DNA from: UBA668 sp031413415
Lineage (GTDB): Bacteria > Actinomycetota > Acidimicrobiia > Acidimicrobiales > Ilumatobacteraceae
DNA length: 19,614 bases
Reading direction: 5' to 3'
NCBI GenBank assembly: GCA_031413415.1
Contig: JANOET010000026.1
Coordinates: 1-19,614, forward strand
Positions 6,915 to 14,933 of this stretch are shown piece after piece. Position numbers and translations under genes: made by a program. Below the pieces are notes generated by a model that was not told the origin of the DNA, made no database searches, and worked only from the letters and a program-made list of their open reading frames with translations. Each line of letters begins with the position of its first letter. Position 1 is the stretch's first letter.

Positions 6915-7783
6915 GCCAGGAACTCCAGGATGCGGGCGTTCACCACGTCGGGTCGCTCGAGGTGCAGGAAGTGGCCGGCGCCGTCGACGTACTCGACGGT
7001 GACGTTCGCTGGCGCCATCGAGGCTGCGAGCTCGGCGACCTCGATGCCGATGCATCCGTCGTTGCGGCCGTGCAGGTAGAGCAGGGGCTGCGTCGGGACC
7101 GCAGAGGTGGCGGCCTGAGCGGCGTCGAGCGCGGGGTCCTTCAGCCCGTCGCCGAGGGTGGCGCGGTAGTAGCCGATGGCTGCGGCGAGGTACGCAGGGT
7201 CGGACAGTGAAGCCTTCACGTACCCGAGGTCTTCTGCGCTGTCGTAGCCGGGCGACCAGTCGTTCCAGATGTGGTCGATGAACGACAGGTCGTTGCTCGG
7301 CACGACCAGATCAGAGAGTGGATGCTGGAAGAAGAAGATGTACCAGCTGCGCTTGAGCTGTTCGAAGTTGCCGAGGAACGACATCGCGATGGCAGGCCCG
7401 GGCGGCAAGGCCATGGTGACCACCTTGCTCCACCGATCGGGTTCCAGGACCGCGGCGCCATGGGCGCCCGCGGCGCCCCAGTCGTGACCGATGACGACCG
7501 CGTCGCCGTCGGCGCCGAGTGCGGCGTGCAGTGCGTTCGCATCGACGCCGAGGACGCCCGACTGGTAGCGGCCATCGGCCGGCAGCGAGGTGGGTGCGTA
7601 GCCGCGCTGGAACGGTGCCACCGCTCGAAATCCCGCTGCGGCGAGGGAAGGGAGCAGGTGTCGCCAGCCGTGCGCGGAGTCGGGGAAACCGTGCAGGCAG
7701 AGTGCCAGCGGGCCCTCGCCGGCGGTCAGAACGCGGAAGTCCACACCGTTGGCGGAGACGGTCTGCTGGTCGATGCCGTTCAT
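6911..7783 (-). CDS. Alpha/beta hydrolase, epoxide-hydrolase-like
   Basis: 290 aa. The canonical fold motifs are present: the oxyanion-hole HGFPDS at 31-36, the nucleophile elbow GHDWG at 99-103 with Asp101 in the nucleophile position (as in epoxide hydrolases and haloalkane dehalogenases, not Ser), and the catalytic His271 in DGAGHFLHLERP. A helical cap region lies at about residues 120-215. The ATG at 7783 (MNGIDQQTVSANG) is preferred over an upstream in-frame TTG at 7810 because the family begins just before the ANGxxFRV strand and because a leaderless -10 sits directly before it. It is the first gene of the unit hydrolase > thioredoxin fusion > selenoprotein and overlaps the second by 4 nt. 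The substrate is unknown. Confidence 0.88.
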   Translation of the reverse strand: MNGIDQQTVSANGVDFRVLTAGEGPLALCLHGFPDSAHGWRHLLPSLAAAGFRAVAPFQRGYAPTSLPADGRYQSGVLGVDANALHAALGADGDAVVIGHDWGAAGAHGAAVLEPDRWSKVVTMALPPGPAIAMSFLGNFEQLKRSWYIFFFQHPLSDLVVPSNDLSFIDHIWNDWSPGYDSAEDLGYVKASLSDPAYLAAAIGYYRATLGDGLKDPALDAAQAATSAVPTQPLLYLHGRNDGCIGIEVAELAASMAPANVTVEYVDGAGHFLHLERPDVVNARILEFLA

Positions 7784-7789
7784 GTCGGC

Positions 7790-7795
7790 AACGTA
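7790..7795 (-). promoter_or_regulatory. -10 hexamer of leaderless promoter for the hydrolase/selenoprotein unit
   Basis: On the minus strand TACGTT is followed by 6 nt and the ATG at 7783. It is the likely promoter of the three coupled genes ending with the selenoprotein. No clear -35 element is seen. Confidence 0.5.
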
Positions 7796-7851
7796 GCCGC
7801 AAGATGACAATCGTCACGCAGCCGACTGTTTGCCAGCGGCCCGCGCAGGAC

Positions 7852-7857
7852 TAGGGT
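7852..7857 (+). promoter_or_regulatory. Possible -10 hexamer for the MBL-fold gene
   Basis: TAGGGT lies 26 nt before the ATG at 7884, so unlike its neighbours this transcript would carry a 5' leader of about 19 nt, with a weak GGGG ribosome-binding stretch. The divergent region 7784-7883 thus holds promoters for both directions. Confidence 0.35.
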
Positions 7858-7883
7858 TTGCGCTCATCGGGGATCACACGACG

Positions 7884-8717
7884 ATGCAGGTCACGTTTTT
7901 CGGTGTGCGTGGGTCCACGCCGTGCCATGGCGATGACACTCACAAGTACGGCGGCAACACGTCGTGCGTCGGTGTTCGCATTCCCGGCGAGCAGCCGATC
8001 ATGTTCGACCTCGGCACGGGTGCCCGCTACTTCGGTGCCGCGCAGGCGGCGACGCCTCCCTTCAAGGGCAGTTGCCTGCTCAGCCACCTCCACTGGGACC
8101 ACACCCAGGGTCTGCCCTTCTTCACCCCGATCCTCACGCCCGGCGCCGAGCTGGACATCTACGCGCCGCAACAGGACGACGGTCGCTCGCTCGAACGGGT
8201 CTTCGAGGACATGATCTGCCCGCCGGTGTTTCCGGTCACGATCGCCCAGTTCGCCGGCGAGGTTCGCTATCACTCGCTGAACGACGACGACTTCACCATC
8301 GGCGGCGTCAAGGTGCGGTCGCGGCTGGTGCCGCACCTCGGTCCCACACTGGGCTATCGACTCGAGTGGCACGGCCGTTCCGTCGTGTACATGAGCGACC
8401 ACCAGCAACCCCACGACGGTTCGTTCTCGTTCACCGAGGGAGCGCGCGACCTGGCCCAGGGCGCCGATCTGCTCATCCACGACTCGCAGTACACCGCTTC
8501 GGAGTTCCCGGCGAAGAACAACTGGGGCCACTGCACGGTCGACTACGCCGTGTGGCTCGCCACCGAGTGCAAGGTGAAGACCCTTGCGCTCTTCCACCAC
8601 GATCCGACGCGCACGGATCAGGCGCTCGACGAAATGCATCGCACCGCGGTGTTCGGCCCGGACGACGGTCCCCGCGTGGTGGCCGCCTACGAGGGCCTGA
8701 CGCTCGAGCTCGACTGA
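7884..8717 (+). CDS. Metallo-beta-lactamase-fold hydrolase
   Basis: 277 aa. The zinc motif HLHWDH lies at residues 68-73, with further ligands in the MSDHQQPH and HDSQYT regions and the final LFHHDP. The N-terminus QVTFFGVRGSTPC followed by KYGGNTSC is typical of the branch related to PhnP, RNase Z and phosphodiesterases (COG1235-like). The exact substrate, likely a phosphodiester, is not identified. The ATG at 7884 (MQVTFFGVRG) is chosen because the family starts with this strand; an in-frame ATG at 7830 would add 18 unrelated residues. The MauE-like gene starts 3 nt after its stop, so the two are probably co-transcribed. Confidence 0.87.
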   Translation: MQVTFFGVRGSTPCHGDDTHKYGGNTSCVGVRIPGEQPIMFDLGTGARYFGAAQAATPPFKGSCLLSHLHWDHTQGLPFFTPILTPGAELDIYAPQQDDGRSLERVFEDMICPPVFPVTIAQFAGEVRYHSLNDDDFTIGGVKVRSRLVPHLGPTLGYRLEWHGRSVVYMSDHQQPHDGSFSFTEGARDLAQGADLLIHDSQYTASEFPAKNNWGHCTVDYAVWLATECKVKTLALFHHDPTRTDQALDEMHRTAVFGPDDGPRVVAAYEGLTLELD

Positions 8718-8719
8718 TC

Positions 8720-9106
8720 ATGTCGAGTTCGACATGGGGGGTGCTCGCTGCGATCGTCGTCGCGGCTGTGTTCCTGCTCGCCGCAGTGACGAAGCTCGCG
8801 CGGCCCGCATCATGGCGAGCTCAGGCCGCCGACCTGCGTGTTCCCGCACCGATGGCCGCAGTGGTGCCCTACGTCGAAGCCGTCATCGGCGCACTGTTGC
8901 TCGTGCAGTTCCAGCGACAGTTCGTGGCATGGTGTGCCGTCGTCGTCCTGGTGTCGTTCACGGGGCTGCTCGCCGTCCGGCTCGCCCAGGGCGAGCGGCC
9001 ACCGTGCGCGTGTTTCGGATCGTGGAGCGCGCAGCCCATCGGGGCACGCAGCATCGTGCGCAACGTGGCGTTCATCTCGGTGGCGGCGGCCGCCGCGCTC
9101 CTGTGA
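8720..9106 (+). CDS. MauE/DoxX-like four-TM membrane protein
   Basis: 128 aa with about four hydrophobic helices (residues 5-20, 45-65, 67-88 and 108-128). The PPCACFGSW motif near residue 95 matches the cysteine motif (CxCFG) of MauE-domain proteins, relatives of DoxX and of the thiol-redox membrane components linked to disulfide chemistry. The ATG at 8720 lies 3 nt after the MBL-gene stop. Its own TGA lies 1 nt before the stop of the convergent peptidase gene. Its link to the MBL hydrolase is unclear; a redox role is inferred only from the family. Confidence 0.78.
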   Translation: MSSSTWGVLAAIVVAAVFLLAAVTKLARPASWRAQAADLRVPAPMAAVVPYVEAVIGALLLVQFQRQFVAWCAVVVLVSFTGLLAVRLAQGERPPCACFGSWSAQPIGARSIVRNVAFISVAAAAALL

Positions 9107-9107
9107 G

Positions 9108-11129
9108 TCAGGTCAGCTCGGCCAGCAGGAACGCCAGTGTCCGCGCCTCGTCGCGCCACAGCTCGTAACGGCCACTCGGGCCGCCGTGCCCGGCTTCCAT
9201 CTCGGTGCGCATGATGAGGGTGGCGTCGTTGGTCCGCATCGCTCGCAGTTTCGCGATCCACTTCGCTGGCTCGTGGTAGCTGACGCGTGGGTCGTTCAGC
9301 CCTGCGCTGATGTAGAGCGCCGGATAGTCGGTCGCGACCGTCTGGTCGTACGGCGAGTAGTCGAGCATGTAGCTCGCCATCGGCTCGGAGCGCGGGTCGC
9401 CCCACTCCTCCCACTCGGTGACCGTCAGTGGGATGGTCGGGTCCGACATGGTGGTGACGACGTCGACGAACGGCACCTCGGCCACTGCGGCGCGGAACAG
9501 ATCGGGTCGCATGGTGACGCATGCGCCGACGAGCAGTCCGCCGGCGCTGCCGCCCCGGAGCGAGATGCGGTCACGGGCCGCCCATCCCGTGGCGACGAGG
9601 TGCTCGATGGATGCGATCGTGTCGGTGAACGTGTTGCGCTTGTGGTCGAGGCGGCCCTGGAAGTACCAGCTCCGCCCCAGCTCACCGCCACCGCGCGGAT
9701 GAACCAGTGCCCACACCACGCCGCGGTCCAGCAGCGAGAAGCGTGCGACGCTGAACCATGGCGGCATCGACGCTTCGTAGCTGCCGTAGCCATAGACGGC
9801 CAGGGGCGCAGTGCCGTCCGCGACGGTGTCGCGATGGTGGACGAGGTCGACCGGGACCGACGTGCCGTCGTCGGCGGTCGCCCAGAGCCGTTGGGCCGTG
9901 TACTTCGTGAGGTCGAGGCCGGGGGCCGGTGTCTGCTTCAGCATGCGCCGGTCGCCGGTGCGGATGTCCTCCTCGTACACCGTCGCCGGCACGGTGAGCG
10001 ACTGCAGCGTGTAGCGCACGGTCGAGGCCGCCCACTCGGGATTGCTCTCGAGCTCGACGTCGTGCGGTTCGTCACTGACGCTCAGCACCCGCTCGGTGCC
10101 GTCGCGGAAGAGCACCCGCAGACGAGGTTGCGCGTCGGCCCACTCGTGCAGGACCACGTGCTCGGCGAACGCCTCGACAGCGATGATGCGTCGACCCGGC
10201 GCGTGCGGGACGAGCTCGGTCCAGTCGGCGGGACGGTCGAGTGGCGCCGTCATCAGCCGGAAGTCGAGCGCTTCGAGGTTGGTCAGCACCAGCCACCGGT
10301 CACCCCAGTGTTCGAGCCCGTACTCGAGGTCGACCTCACGTCCGCGCACGAGCGCCGGCTCGGTGGTCGGCTCGTCGGCGGGGATGAGTCGAACCTCGCT
10401 GCTCACCTTGCTCGCCGTGTCGATGACGATCCATTGCTGACTGCGGCTGAGGTCGACGTAGACGTAGAAGCGCTCGTCGTCCTCCTGGTACACCTTCACG
10501 TCGTCGGCCTGGGGGGTGCCGACGCGGTGACGCCACACGCAGAACGGGCGCATCTGCTCGTCGGCGGTCACGTAGAACAGCATCGTGCCGTCCGCCGACC
10601 AGGCACTGCCGCCCCATGTGGTGCCTTCCAACGCATCGGGCAGATCGACGCCGCTGCGCAGGTCGCGGAAGCGCATCGTGTAGTCCTCGCTGCCGTCGAC
10701 GTCGCTGCTCCACGCGAGCAGGGTGTGCTGAGGGTTCACGTCGAAGGTGTTGATCGAGAAGTAGTCGTGGCCTTCGGCCTCGGCGTTCTCGTCGAGCAGT
10801 AGGTGTTCGGTGGCGGTCTCGGCAGTGGTTCCCCGGCAGTGGACGGCGTAGCTCGAACCCTCTTCGGTGCGGGCCACGTACCACCAGTCGTCCTTGCGCA
10901 CGGCGGCCGACAGGTCGGTCTCCTGCACGCGCGACTTGATCTCACCGAACAGGGTCTCGACCAGATCGCCGTGTTCGGCGAACCACGCGTCGCTCCACCT
11001 GTTCTCGGCCTCGAGGTACGCGATGGTGTCGGGATCGTTGCGATCTCGGAGCCACGCCCACGGGTCGGGGGAGGGCCCCGTGGGGCGCTCCCAGATGTGC
11101 GGTACCTGCTTGGCGATGGGTGAGTGCAC
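9108..11129 (-). CDS. ptrB: Prolyl oligopeptidase family serine peptidase (oligopeptidase B type, S9A)
   Basis: 673 aa. It cleaves small peptides, usually after Arg/Lys in oligopeptidase B. The N-terminus carries the family signature DPWAWLRDRNDPDTIAYLEAEN (read from DPWAWLRD), followed by a seven-bladed propeller. The catalytic triad is Ser528 in GGSAGG, Asp613 in LNDPRV and His648 in AGHGGPSGR, with the same spacing as in E. coli OpB (532/617/652). No signal peptide is seen, so it is cytosolic. The GTG at 11129 (VHSPIAKQVPHIW) is preferred over the ATG 63 nt upstream, because the added residues do not match the family and a leaderless -10 lies before the GTG. It is convergent with the MauE-like gene and divergent from the ferredoxin gene. 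Confidence 0.92.
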   Translation of the reverse strand: MHSPIAKQVPHIWERPTGPSPDPWAWLRDRNDPDTIAYLEAENRWSDAWFAEHGDLVETLFGEIKSRVQETDLSAAVRKDDWWYVARTEEGSSYAVHCRGTTAETATEHLLLDENAEAEGHDYFSINTFDVNPQHTLLAWSSDVDGSEDYTMRFRDLRSGVDLPDALEGTTWGGSAWSADGTMLFYVTADEQMRPFCVWRHRVGTPQADDVKVYQEDDERFYVYVDLSRSQQWIVIDTASKVSSEVRLIPADEPTTEPALVRGREVDLEYGLEHWGDRWLVLTNLEALDFRLMTAPLDRPADWTELVPHAPGRRIIAVEAFAEHVVLHEWADAQPRLRVLFRDGTERVLSVSDEPHDVELESNPEWAASTVRYTLQSLTVPATVYEEDIRTGDRRMLKQTPAPGLDLTKYTAQRLWATADDGTSVPVDLVHHRDTVADGTAPLAVYGYGSYEASMPPWFSVARFSLLDRGVVWALVHPRGGGELGRSWYFQGRLDHKRNTFTDTIASIEHLVATGWAARDRISLRGGSAGGLLVGACVTMRPDLFRAAVAEVPFVDVVTTMSDPTIPLTVTEWEEWGDPRSEPMASYMLDYSPYDQTVATDYPALYISAGLNDPRVSYHEPAKWIAKLRAMRTNDATLIMRTEMEAGHGGPSGRYELWRDEARTLAFLLAELT

Positions 11130-11136
11130 GGGCAGC

Positions 11137-11142
11137 AGGGTA
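11137..11142 (-). promoter_or_regulatory. -10 hexamer of leaderless promoter for oligopeptidase gene
   Basis: On the minus strand TACCCT is followed by 7 nt and the GTG at 11129. This hexamer and the short spacing decide in favour of this start over the upstream ATG. Confidence 0.5.
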
Positions 11143-11176
11143 CCGGCACGACCGAGCACCCTCGGGCGCGCGCCGG

Positions 11177-11182
11177 TAGCGT
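11177..11182 (+). promoter_or_regulatory. -10 hexamer of leaderless promoter for ferredoxin gene
   Basis: TAGCGT is followed by 8 nt and the ATG at 11191. Together with the oligopeptidase promoter it fills the 61-nt divergent region. The hexamer is identical to that of the MaoC gene. Confidence 0.55.
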
Positions 11183-11190
11183 CGATTGCC

Positions 11191-11442
11191 ATGCGGGTGT
11201 GGATCGATCAGGATCTGTGCACCGGTGACGGACTGTGCATCGACCACTGCCACGACGTGTTCGTGCAGTTGGAGGACGGCATCGCCTACGTCGCCGAGGA
11301 CGGGCTCGTGCTCAACGACCCGGGAGGGTCAGGGAGTCTCGCCGTCGTCGACCCGCGGCATCAGCAGTCCGTCATCGATGCCGCCCTCGCCTGTCCCGGT
11401 GAGTGCATTTTCATCGAGCTCGGTCGGGTCGACGCCGCCTGA
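11191..11442 (+). CDS. Small ferredoxin, [3Fe-4S]/[4Fe-4S] type
   Basis: 83 aa. It begins MRVWIDQDLCTGDGLC and has the ferredoxin pattern C10-x5-C16-x3-C20 ... C68-P-x2-C72. C10, C16 and C68 are the ligands of the single [3Fe-4S] cluster in actinobacterial ferredoxins that feed cytochromes P450; C20 and C72 are additional cysteines that could allow a [4Fe-4S] form. No P450 or reductase gene is adjacent. Leaderless start. The last 114 nt lie opposite the 3' end of the metallopeptidase gene, and the overlapped part still encodes the essential ACPGEC segment, which argues that this gene is real to its end. Confidence 0.88.
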   Translation: MRVWIDQDLCTGDGLCIDHCHDVFVQLEDGIAYVAEDGLVLNDPGGSGSLAVVDPRHQQSVIDAALACPGECIFIELGRVDAA

Positions 11443-13419
11443 TCGTCGGCGATGTCGCCGCAGCGCCACCACGAGCGCGGTGACGAGCAGCACCAACGAC
11501 AGCAGGCCGCCCACCGCCCACAGCAGGCGCTTCGTGCCGACGTCGTCGGCCGCGGCGACCGTGTCGGTGACGTTCTCGGCAGCGGCGCGTGCCGTGTCGT
11601 GGTCGCCGTTGGTGAACGCGGTCGTGGCGGTGGCGATCTCGGCACGAAGGTCGGTGCCCCACAAGCCAATGCTCGCGACCAGACCGTCGTCCTCGGCGTC
11701 GGCAGTCATCGCCTCGATCACCAGATCGGCGGTGTCGATCTGGTCCTGCAGGTCGCTGCGCACGTCGTCGAAGTTCTGCTCCACCGCTTCGTAGTCCTGC
11801 TCGAACGTGTCGGGATACGTGGCGTCGAGCTGGTCCGACCGATCGTCGAGCTCGTCGCGCAGGTCGAGCACGGCCTCGGCGTCGCTGATCGACTCGGCGG
11901 CGATCCCGAACGTCCATGCACCCATCCGCGTGCGCACCACCTTCGGCGGCGCCCATTCGTCGCCGCGCTCGTCGAGCTCGGCATAGCGAGTACGGATCTC
12001 GTCGCGCTCGTCGAGTTGCTTCGCCTCGTTGTCGGTCACGACGTACTGCTCGATCAGATCGCGTGCCTTCTCGGAACCGCCGAGCTGTTCAGCGAGGTCG
12101 AGGAATCGGCGCCAGTCCGTCGCCTCGTCGCCGTCCTCTGCCGGCGCATCGCCGATGTACGCCTCGGTGTGATCGTCGACGGCAGCGAAGACTTCGCGCA
12201 TCGTCTCGTCACCCAGCTCGTCGACGATCTGCTTCACCACGAAGTGCGCCGCGTTGTAGGCGTACGCCTCGACCTCGTCGGCGCCCTCGGTGAACAGCGG
12301 ATCGCTCCAATCGTTCAGCGACACCTCACCGGGGTCGCTCGCGTCGATCGGGTCGGGGAGCACGGGCGAGCCGTCCAGCTCGTCGACGGCGAGGCTCGAG
12401 TACACCTGCGCGAAGCCCTCGCTGAGCCAGCGCTCGCTGAACCACGAGTCGCTGAACCACGCGTGCGTCAACTCGTGCAGCACGACCACCTGGTCCAGGT
12501 CCTCGCCGATCTCGATCTCTTTGTTCTTGGCGCTGAACCAACCGGCGTAGCCGTACAGGTAGGGCGTGTACGCCTGGCGAACCTCCACCGTGCCGTCGAT
12601 GGGCCATGGGCGCCCGATGAGCGTCGCGAGCTCGGGCACGCCGTCGTGGATCTGCGTCGTGACGAAGGCCTGCCACTCGGTATCGCCCGGCCATGTGCGC
12701 AGGTCGAACCGTTCGCCGTCGGCGGTGGTGACGTCCGTGGAGGTGAGCGCGTCGTCGTTGCGGGCCGACACGAAGATGTCGAATTCGCTGGGGTTGGCGA
12801 TGTCGGTGGCGGTGTAGACGGTGTTGGGGCCTTCCGTGCCGACGGTGGTGTCGCCGCCGAGCGTGTCGACCGTGAAGCCGGGTGGCACGACCACGCGAAC
12901 GGTCACCTCGCCGTCGTCGCCGACGCCGAAGGCGTCGAAGGCGGCGTACGCGGCATTGATGCGCGAGGGGTTCTCGCTGCGCGGCGGAAGCCCGGTGATG
13001 TCGTAGGTGACGGCCACTTGCGCCGTCGAAGGGTGGAAGAGGTTGCTGGCGAAGTCGACGTCGAGGAGGACGAAGTCGGTGGTGTCGGGCAACGTGCGGC
13101 GCGTCACCGAGAGCGACCGCCCGTTCGAGTCGGTCGCCGAGGTGTTCGTCGCAGCGGCCGGGACCGGCAGTGAGAAGCCAAGGAAGTACCGACGGTTGAT
13201 GGTGTTGCCGTCGCGCTGATCGGACAGCGTGTTGGTGAGCACGAGATCGGCTCGGACGCGCACGACCCCGCCGGCGGGATCGATGGTGTAGGTCGTGGTG
13301 TTCTGAAACGCCAGCCCATCGGCCGCATCGGCTGCCGGCGGCGACGGTGCGACCAGCGTGACCAGGGCCGACAGCGCGACTGCCGCCGAAACCAAGCCCG
13401 TGAGCATCCGACGAAACAT
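11329..13419 (-). CDS. Membrane-anchored extracellular zinc metallopeptidase (M1-like gluzincin)
   Basis: 696 aa. Residues 1-33 are a signal peptide (MFRRMLTGLVSAAVALSALV). A beta-rich N-terminal part is followed by the zinc motif HELTH at 315-319 and a second Glu at 334 in WLSEGFAQVYSS. The gap from HELTH to that Glu is 14 residues, where M1 aminopeptidases have 18, so this is an M1-like but divergent gluzincin. The region at about 505-630 is rich in charged residues and probably helical. A TM segment near 632-653 (LLWAVGGLLSLVLLVTALVV) is followed by an Arg-rich stop-transfer sequence and a short acidic cytosolic tail. The ATG at 13419 is chosen for the signal peptide and the leaderless -10. 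The tail is encoded opposite the ferredoxin gene. Substrate unknown. Confidence 0.82.
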   Translation of the reverse strand: MFRRMLTGLVSAAVALSALVTLVAPSPPAADAADGLAFQNTTTYTIDPAGGVVRVRADLVLTNTLSDQRDGNTINRRYFLGFSLPVPAAATNTSATDSNGRSLSVTRRTLPDTTDFVLLDVDFASNLFHPSTAQVAVTYDITGLPPRSENPSRINAAYAAFDAFGVGDDGEVTVRVVVPPGFTVDTLGGDTTVGTEGPNTVYTATDIANPSEFDIFVSARNDDALTSTDVTTADGERFDLRTWPGDTEWQAFVTTQIHDGVPELATLIGRPWPIDGTVEVRQAYTPYLYGYAGWFSAKNKEIEIGEDLDQVVVLHELTHAWFSDSWFSERWLSEGFAQVYSSLAVDELDGSPVLPDPIDASDPGEVSLNDWSDPLFTEGADEVEAYAYNAAHFVVKQIVDELGDETMREVFAAVDDHTEAYIGDAPAEDGDEATDWRRFLDLAEQLGGSEKARDLIEQYVVTDNEAKQLDERDEIRTRYAELDERGDEWAPPKVVRTRMGAWTFGIAAESISDAEAVLDLRDELDDRSDQLDATYPDTFEQDYEAVEQNFDDVRSDLQDQIDTADLVIEAMTADAEDDGLVASIGLWGTDLRAEIATATTAFTNGDHDTARAAAENVTDTVAAADDVGTKRLLWAVGGLLSLVLLVTALVVALRRHRRRSGGVDPTELDENALTGTGEGGIDDGLLMPRVDDGETP

Positions 13420-13426
13420 GGCGGCC

Positions 13427-13432
13427 ACCGTA
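13427..13432 (-). promoter_or_regulatory. -10 hexamer of leaderless promoter for metallopeptidase gene
   Basis: On the minus strand TACGGT is followed by 7 nt and the ATG at 13419. This decides the start; a frame opening further upstream would reach across the sufB promoter. Confidence 0.5.
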
Positions 13433-13478
13433 GGCCATTTCGGGTGTGGAGCCCGGGGTGGGCAGAGGCTCCCCGAAT

Positions 13479-13487
13479 TGTTACTAT
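13479..13487 (+). promoter_or_regulatory. Extended -10 promoter of sufB
   Basis: TG-T-TACTAT forms an extended -10 element. The ATG of sufB is 42 nt downstream, so this transcript has a short leader, unlike most genes here. The hexamer overlaps the putative operator 13483-13496. Confidence 0.45.
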
Positions 13488-13496
13488 GTGCGTAGT
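13483..13496 (+). promoter_or_regulatory. Putative Fe-S regulator operator, copy 1 (sufB)
   Basis: ACTATGTGCGTAGT is an imperfect dyad (5 of 7 pairs) and matches the operator before sufD at 11 of 14 positions, giving the common form ACTAYGNNCGTAGT. It covers most of the -10 element, a repressor-like position. A SufR- or Rrf2-type regulator is the natural candidate, but no regulator gene lies in the window. Confidence 0.55.
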
Positions 13497-13529
13497 GCAA
13501 ATTCCCCCGGCACACGATCGGACCGCTCG

Positions 13530-14933
13530 ATGACTTCCTTCGACCTCGACCTCAGCAAGTACGACCTCGGCTGGAGCGACAGCGACGTCGAGTACGCGTT
13601 CAAACCCGAGAAGGGCCTCAACGACCGTGTCGTCGACCAGATCAGCTGGTGGAAGGGCGAGCCGAACTGGATGACCAAGATGCGCAAGCGCAGCTTGAAC
13701 CTGTTCGACCGCAAGCCGATGGCCGAGTGGTTCGCCGTGAACATGCCCGACATCGACTTCCAGGACATCTTCTACTACCTCAAGCCGGCCACCGATCAGG
13801 TCAGCGAGTGGGACGACCTGCCCGAGCAGATGAAGGCCACCTACGAGAAGCTCGGCATCCCCGAGGCCGAACGCAAGTACCTCGCCGGTGTGACAGCGCA
13901 GTACGAGAGCGAAGTGGTGTTCCACCGCAACCGCGAGGACCTCGAAGCCCAGGGCATCCTGTTCTGCGACATGGACACCGCGCTGCGCGAGTATCCCGAG
14001 CTCGTCAAGCAGTACTTCGGCACTGTCATCCCTCCCGGCGACAACAAGTTCTCCGCGCTGAACACTGCGGTGTGGTCCGGCGGATCGTTCATCTACATCC
14101 CGCCGGGCGTGACCTGCGAGATGCCGTTGCAGGCGTACTTCCGCATCAACTCCGAGAACGCCGGCCAGTTCGAGCGCACGCTCATCATCGCCGACGAGGG
14201 CAGCCAGGTGCACTACATCGAAGGGTGCTCGGCGCCGGTGTACACCAAGGACTCGCTGCACTCGGCGGTCGTCGAGATCATCGTCAAGCCGTCGGCCCGC
14301 GTCACCTACACCACCATCCAGAACTGGTCCCCGAACGTCTACAACCTGGTCACCAAGCGCGCCCGTGTCGAGGCCGAGGGCCACATGGAGTGGATCGACG
14401 GCAACATCGGTTCGAAGCTCACGATGAAGTACCCGAGCGTCTACCTGATGGGGCCGAAGGCCACTGGTGAAGTCCTGTCGGTCGCCTACGCCGGCCCCGG
14501 TCAGCACCAGGACGCGGGAGCCAAGATGGTGCACGCTGCTCCGGAGACCACGTCGAAGATCGTGTCGAAGAGCATCAGCAAGGACGGTGGCATCACCACC
14601 TACCGCGGCCTCGTCCGAGTCGAGGAAGGCGCCACTGGCTGCAAGAGCCACGTGCAGTGCGATGCACTCATCCTCGACGAGGAGAGCACGAGCAAGACCT
14701 TCCCGTACATGGAGGTCGGCGAGCGCGATGCCCAGATCGGTCACGAGGCCACCGTCTCGAAGATCGCCGACGAGCAGCTCTTCTACCTCATGTCGCGTGG
14801 TCTCTCGCAGGAGCAGGCCATGGGGATGGTGGTGAACGGCTTCATCGAGCCCATCACCCGCACGCTGCCCATGGAGTACGCCGTCGAGTGGAGCCGGCTC
14901 ATCGAACTGCAGATGGAAGGCAGCGTCGGCTGA
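13530..14933 (+). CDS. sufB: Fe-S cluster assembly scaffold SufB
   Basis: 467 aa, the usual SufB length. With SufC and SufD it forms the SufBC2D scaffold on which nascent Fe-S clusters are built. Recognisable features: the N-terminal PEKGLNDRVVDQISWWKGEPNWM-type segment (from KGLNDRVV), FYYLKPATDQVSEWDDLP, the core beta-helix with IYIPPGVTCEMPLQAYFRIN (from IYIPPGV), IEGCSAPVYTKDSLHSAVVEI, NWSPNVYNLVTKRA, and near the C-terminus HEATVSKIADEQLFYLMSRGL with the GFIEPI ending. An in-frame GTG 84 nt upstream was rejected because the family begins near the ATG at 13530 and the extension crosses the promoter. It is divergent from the metallopeptidase gene. In most actinobacteria sufD follows directly; here sufD is about 3.4 kb away. 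Confidence 0.97.
   Translation: MTSFDLDLSKYDLGWSDSDVEYAFKPEKGLNDRVVDQISWWKGEPNWMTKMRKRSLNLFDRKPMAEWFAVNMPDIDFQDIFYYLKPATDQVSEWDDLPEQMKATYEKLGIPEAERKYLAGVTAQYESEVVFHRNREDLEAQGILFCDMDTALREYPELVKQYFGTVIPPGDNKFSALNTAVWSGGSFIYIPPGVTCEMPLQAYFRINSENAGQFERTLIIADEGSQVHYIEGCSAPVYTKDSLHSAVVEIIVKPSARVTYTTIQNWSPNVYNLVTKRARVEAEGHMEWIDGNIGSKLTMKYPSVYLMGPKATGEVLSVAYAGPGQHQDAGAKMVHAAPETTSKIVSKSISKDGGITTYRGLVRVEEGATGCKSHVQCDALILDEESTSKTFPYMEVGERDAQIGHEATVSKIADEQLFYLMSRGLSQEQAMGMVVNGFIEPITRTLPMEYAVEWSRLIELQMEGSVG

Noticed and set aside
8838..10802. Plus-strand open frame of 654 codons
   Set aside because: It is a shadow of the oligopeptidase B gene on the other strand; high GC keeps the antisense frame open, and no motif is seen.
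11130..11192. Upstream ATG start (11192) for the oligopeptidase gene
   Set aside because: The 21 extra residues do not match the family, and the ATG would overlap the ferredoxin start; GTG 11129 has a well-placed -10.
11452..13173. Plus-strand open frame of 573 codons
   Set aside because: It is antisense to the metallopeptidase gene, and its Val/Arg/Asp-rich composition is typical of shadow frames.
13104..14744. Minus-strand open frame of 546 codons
   Set aside because: It is antisense to sufB and crosses the divergent promoter region; sufB is certain.
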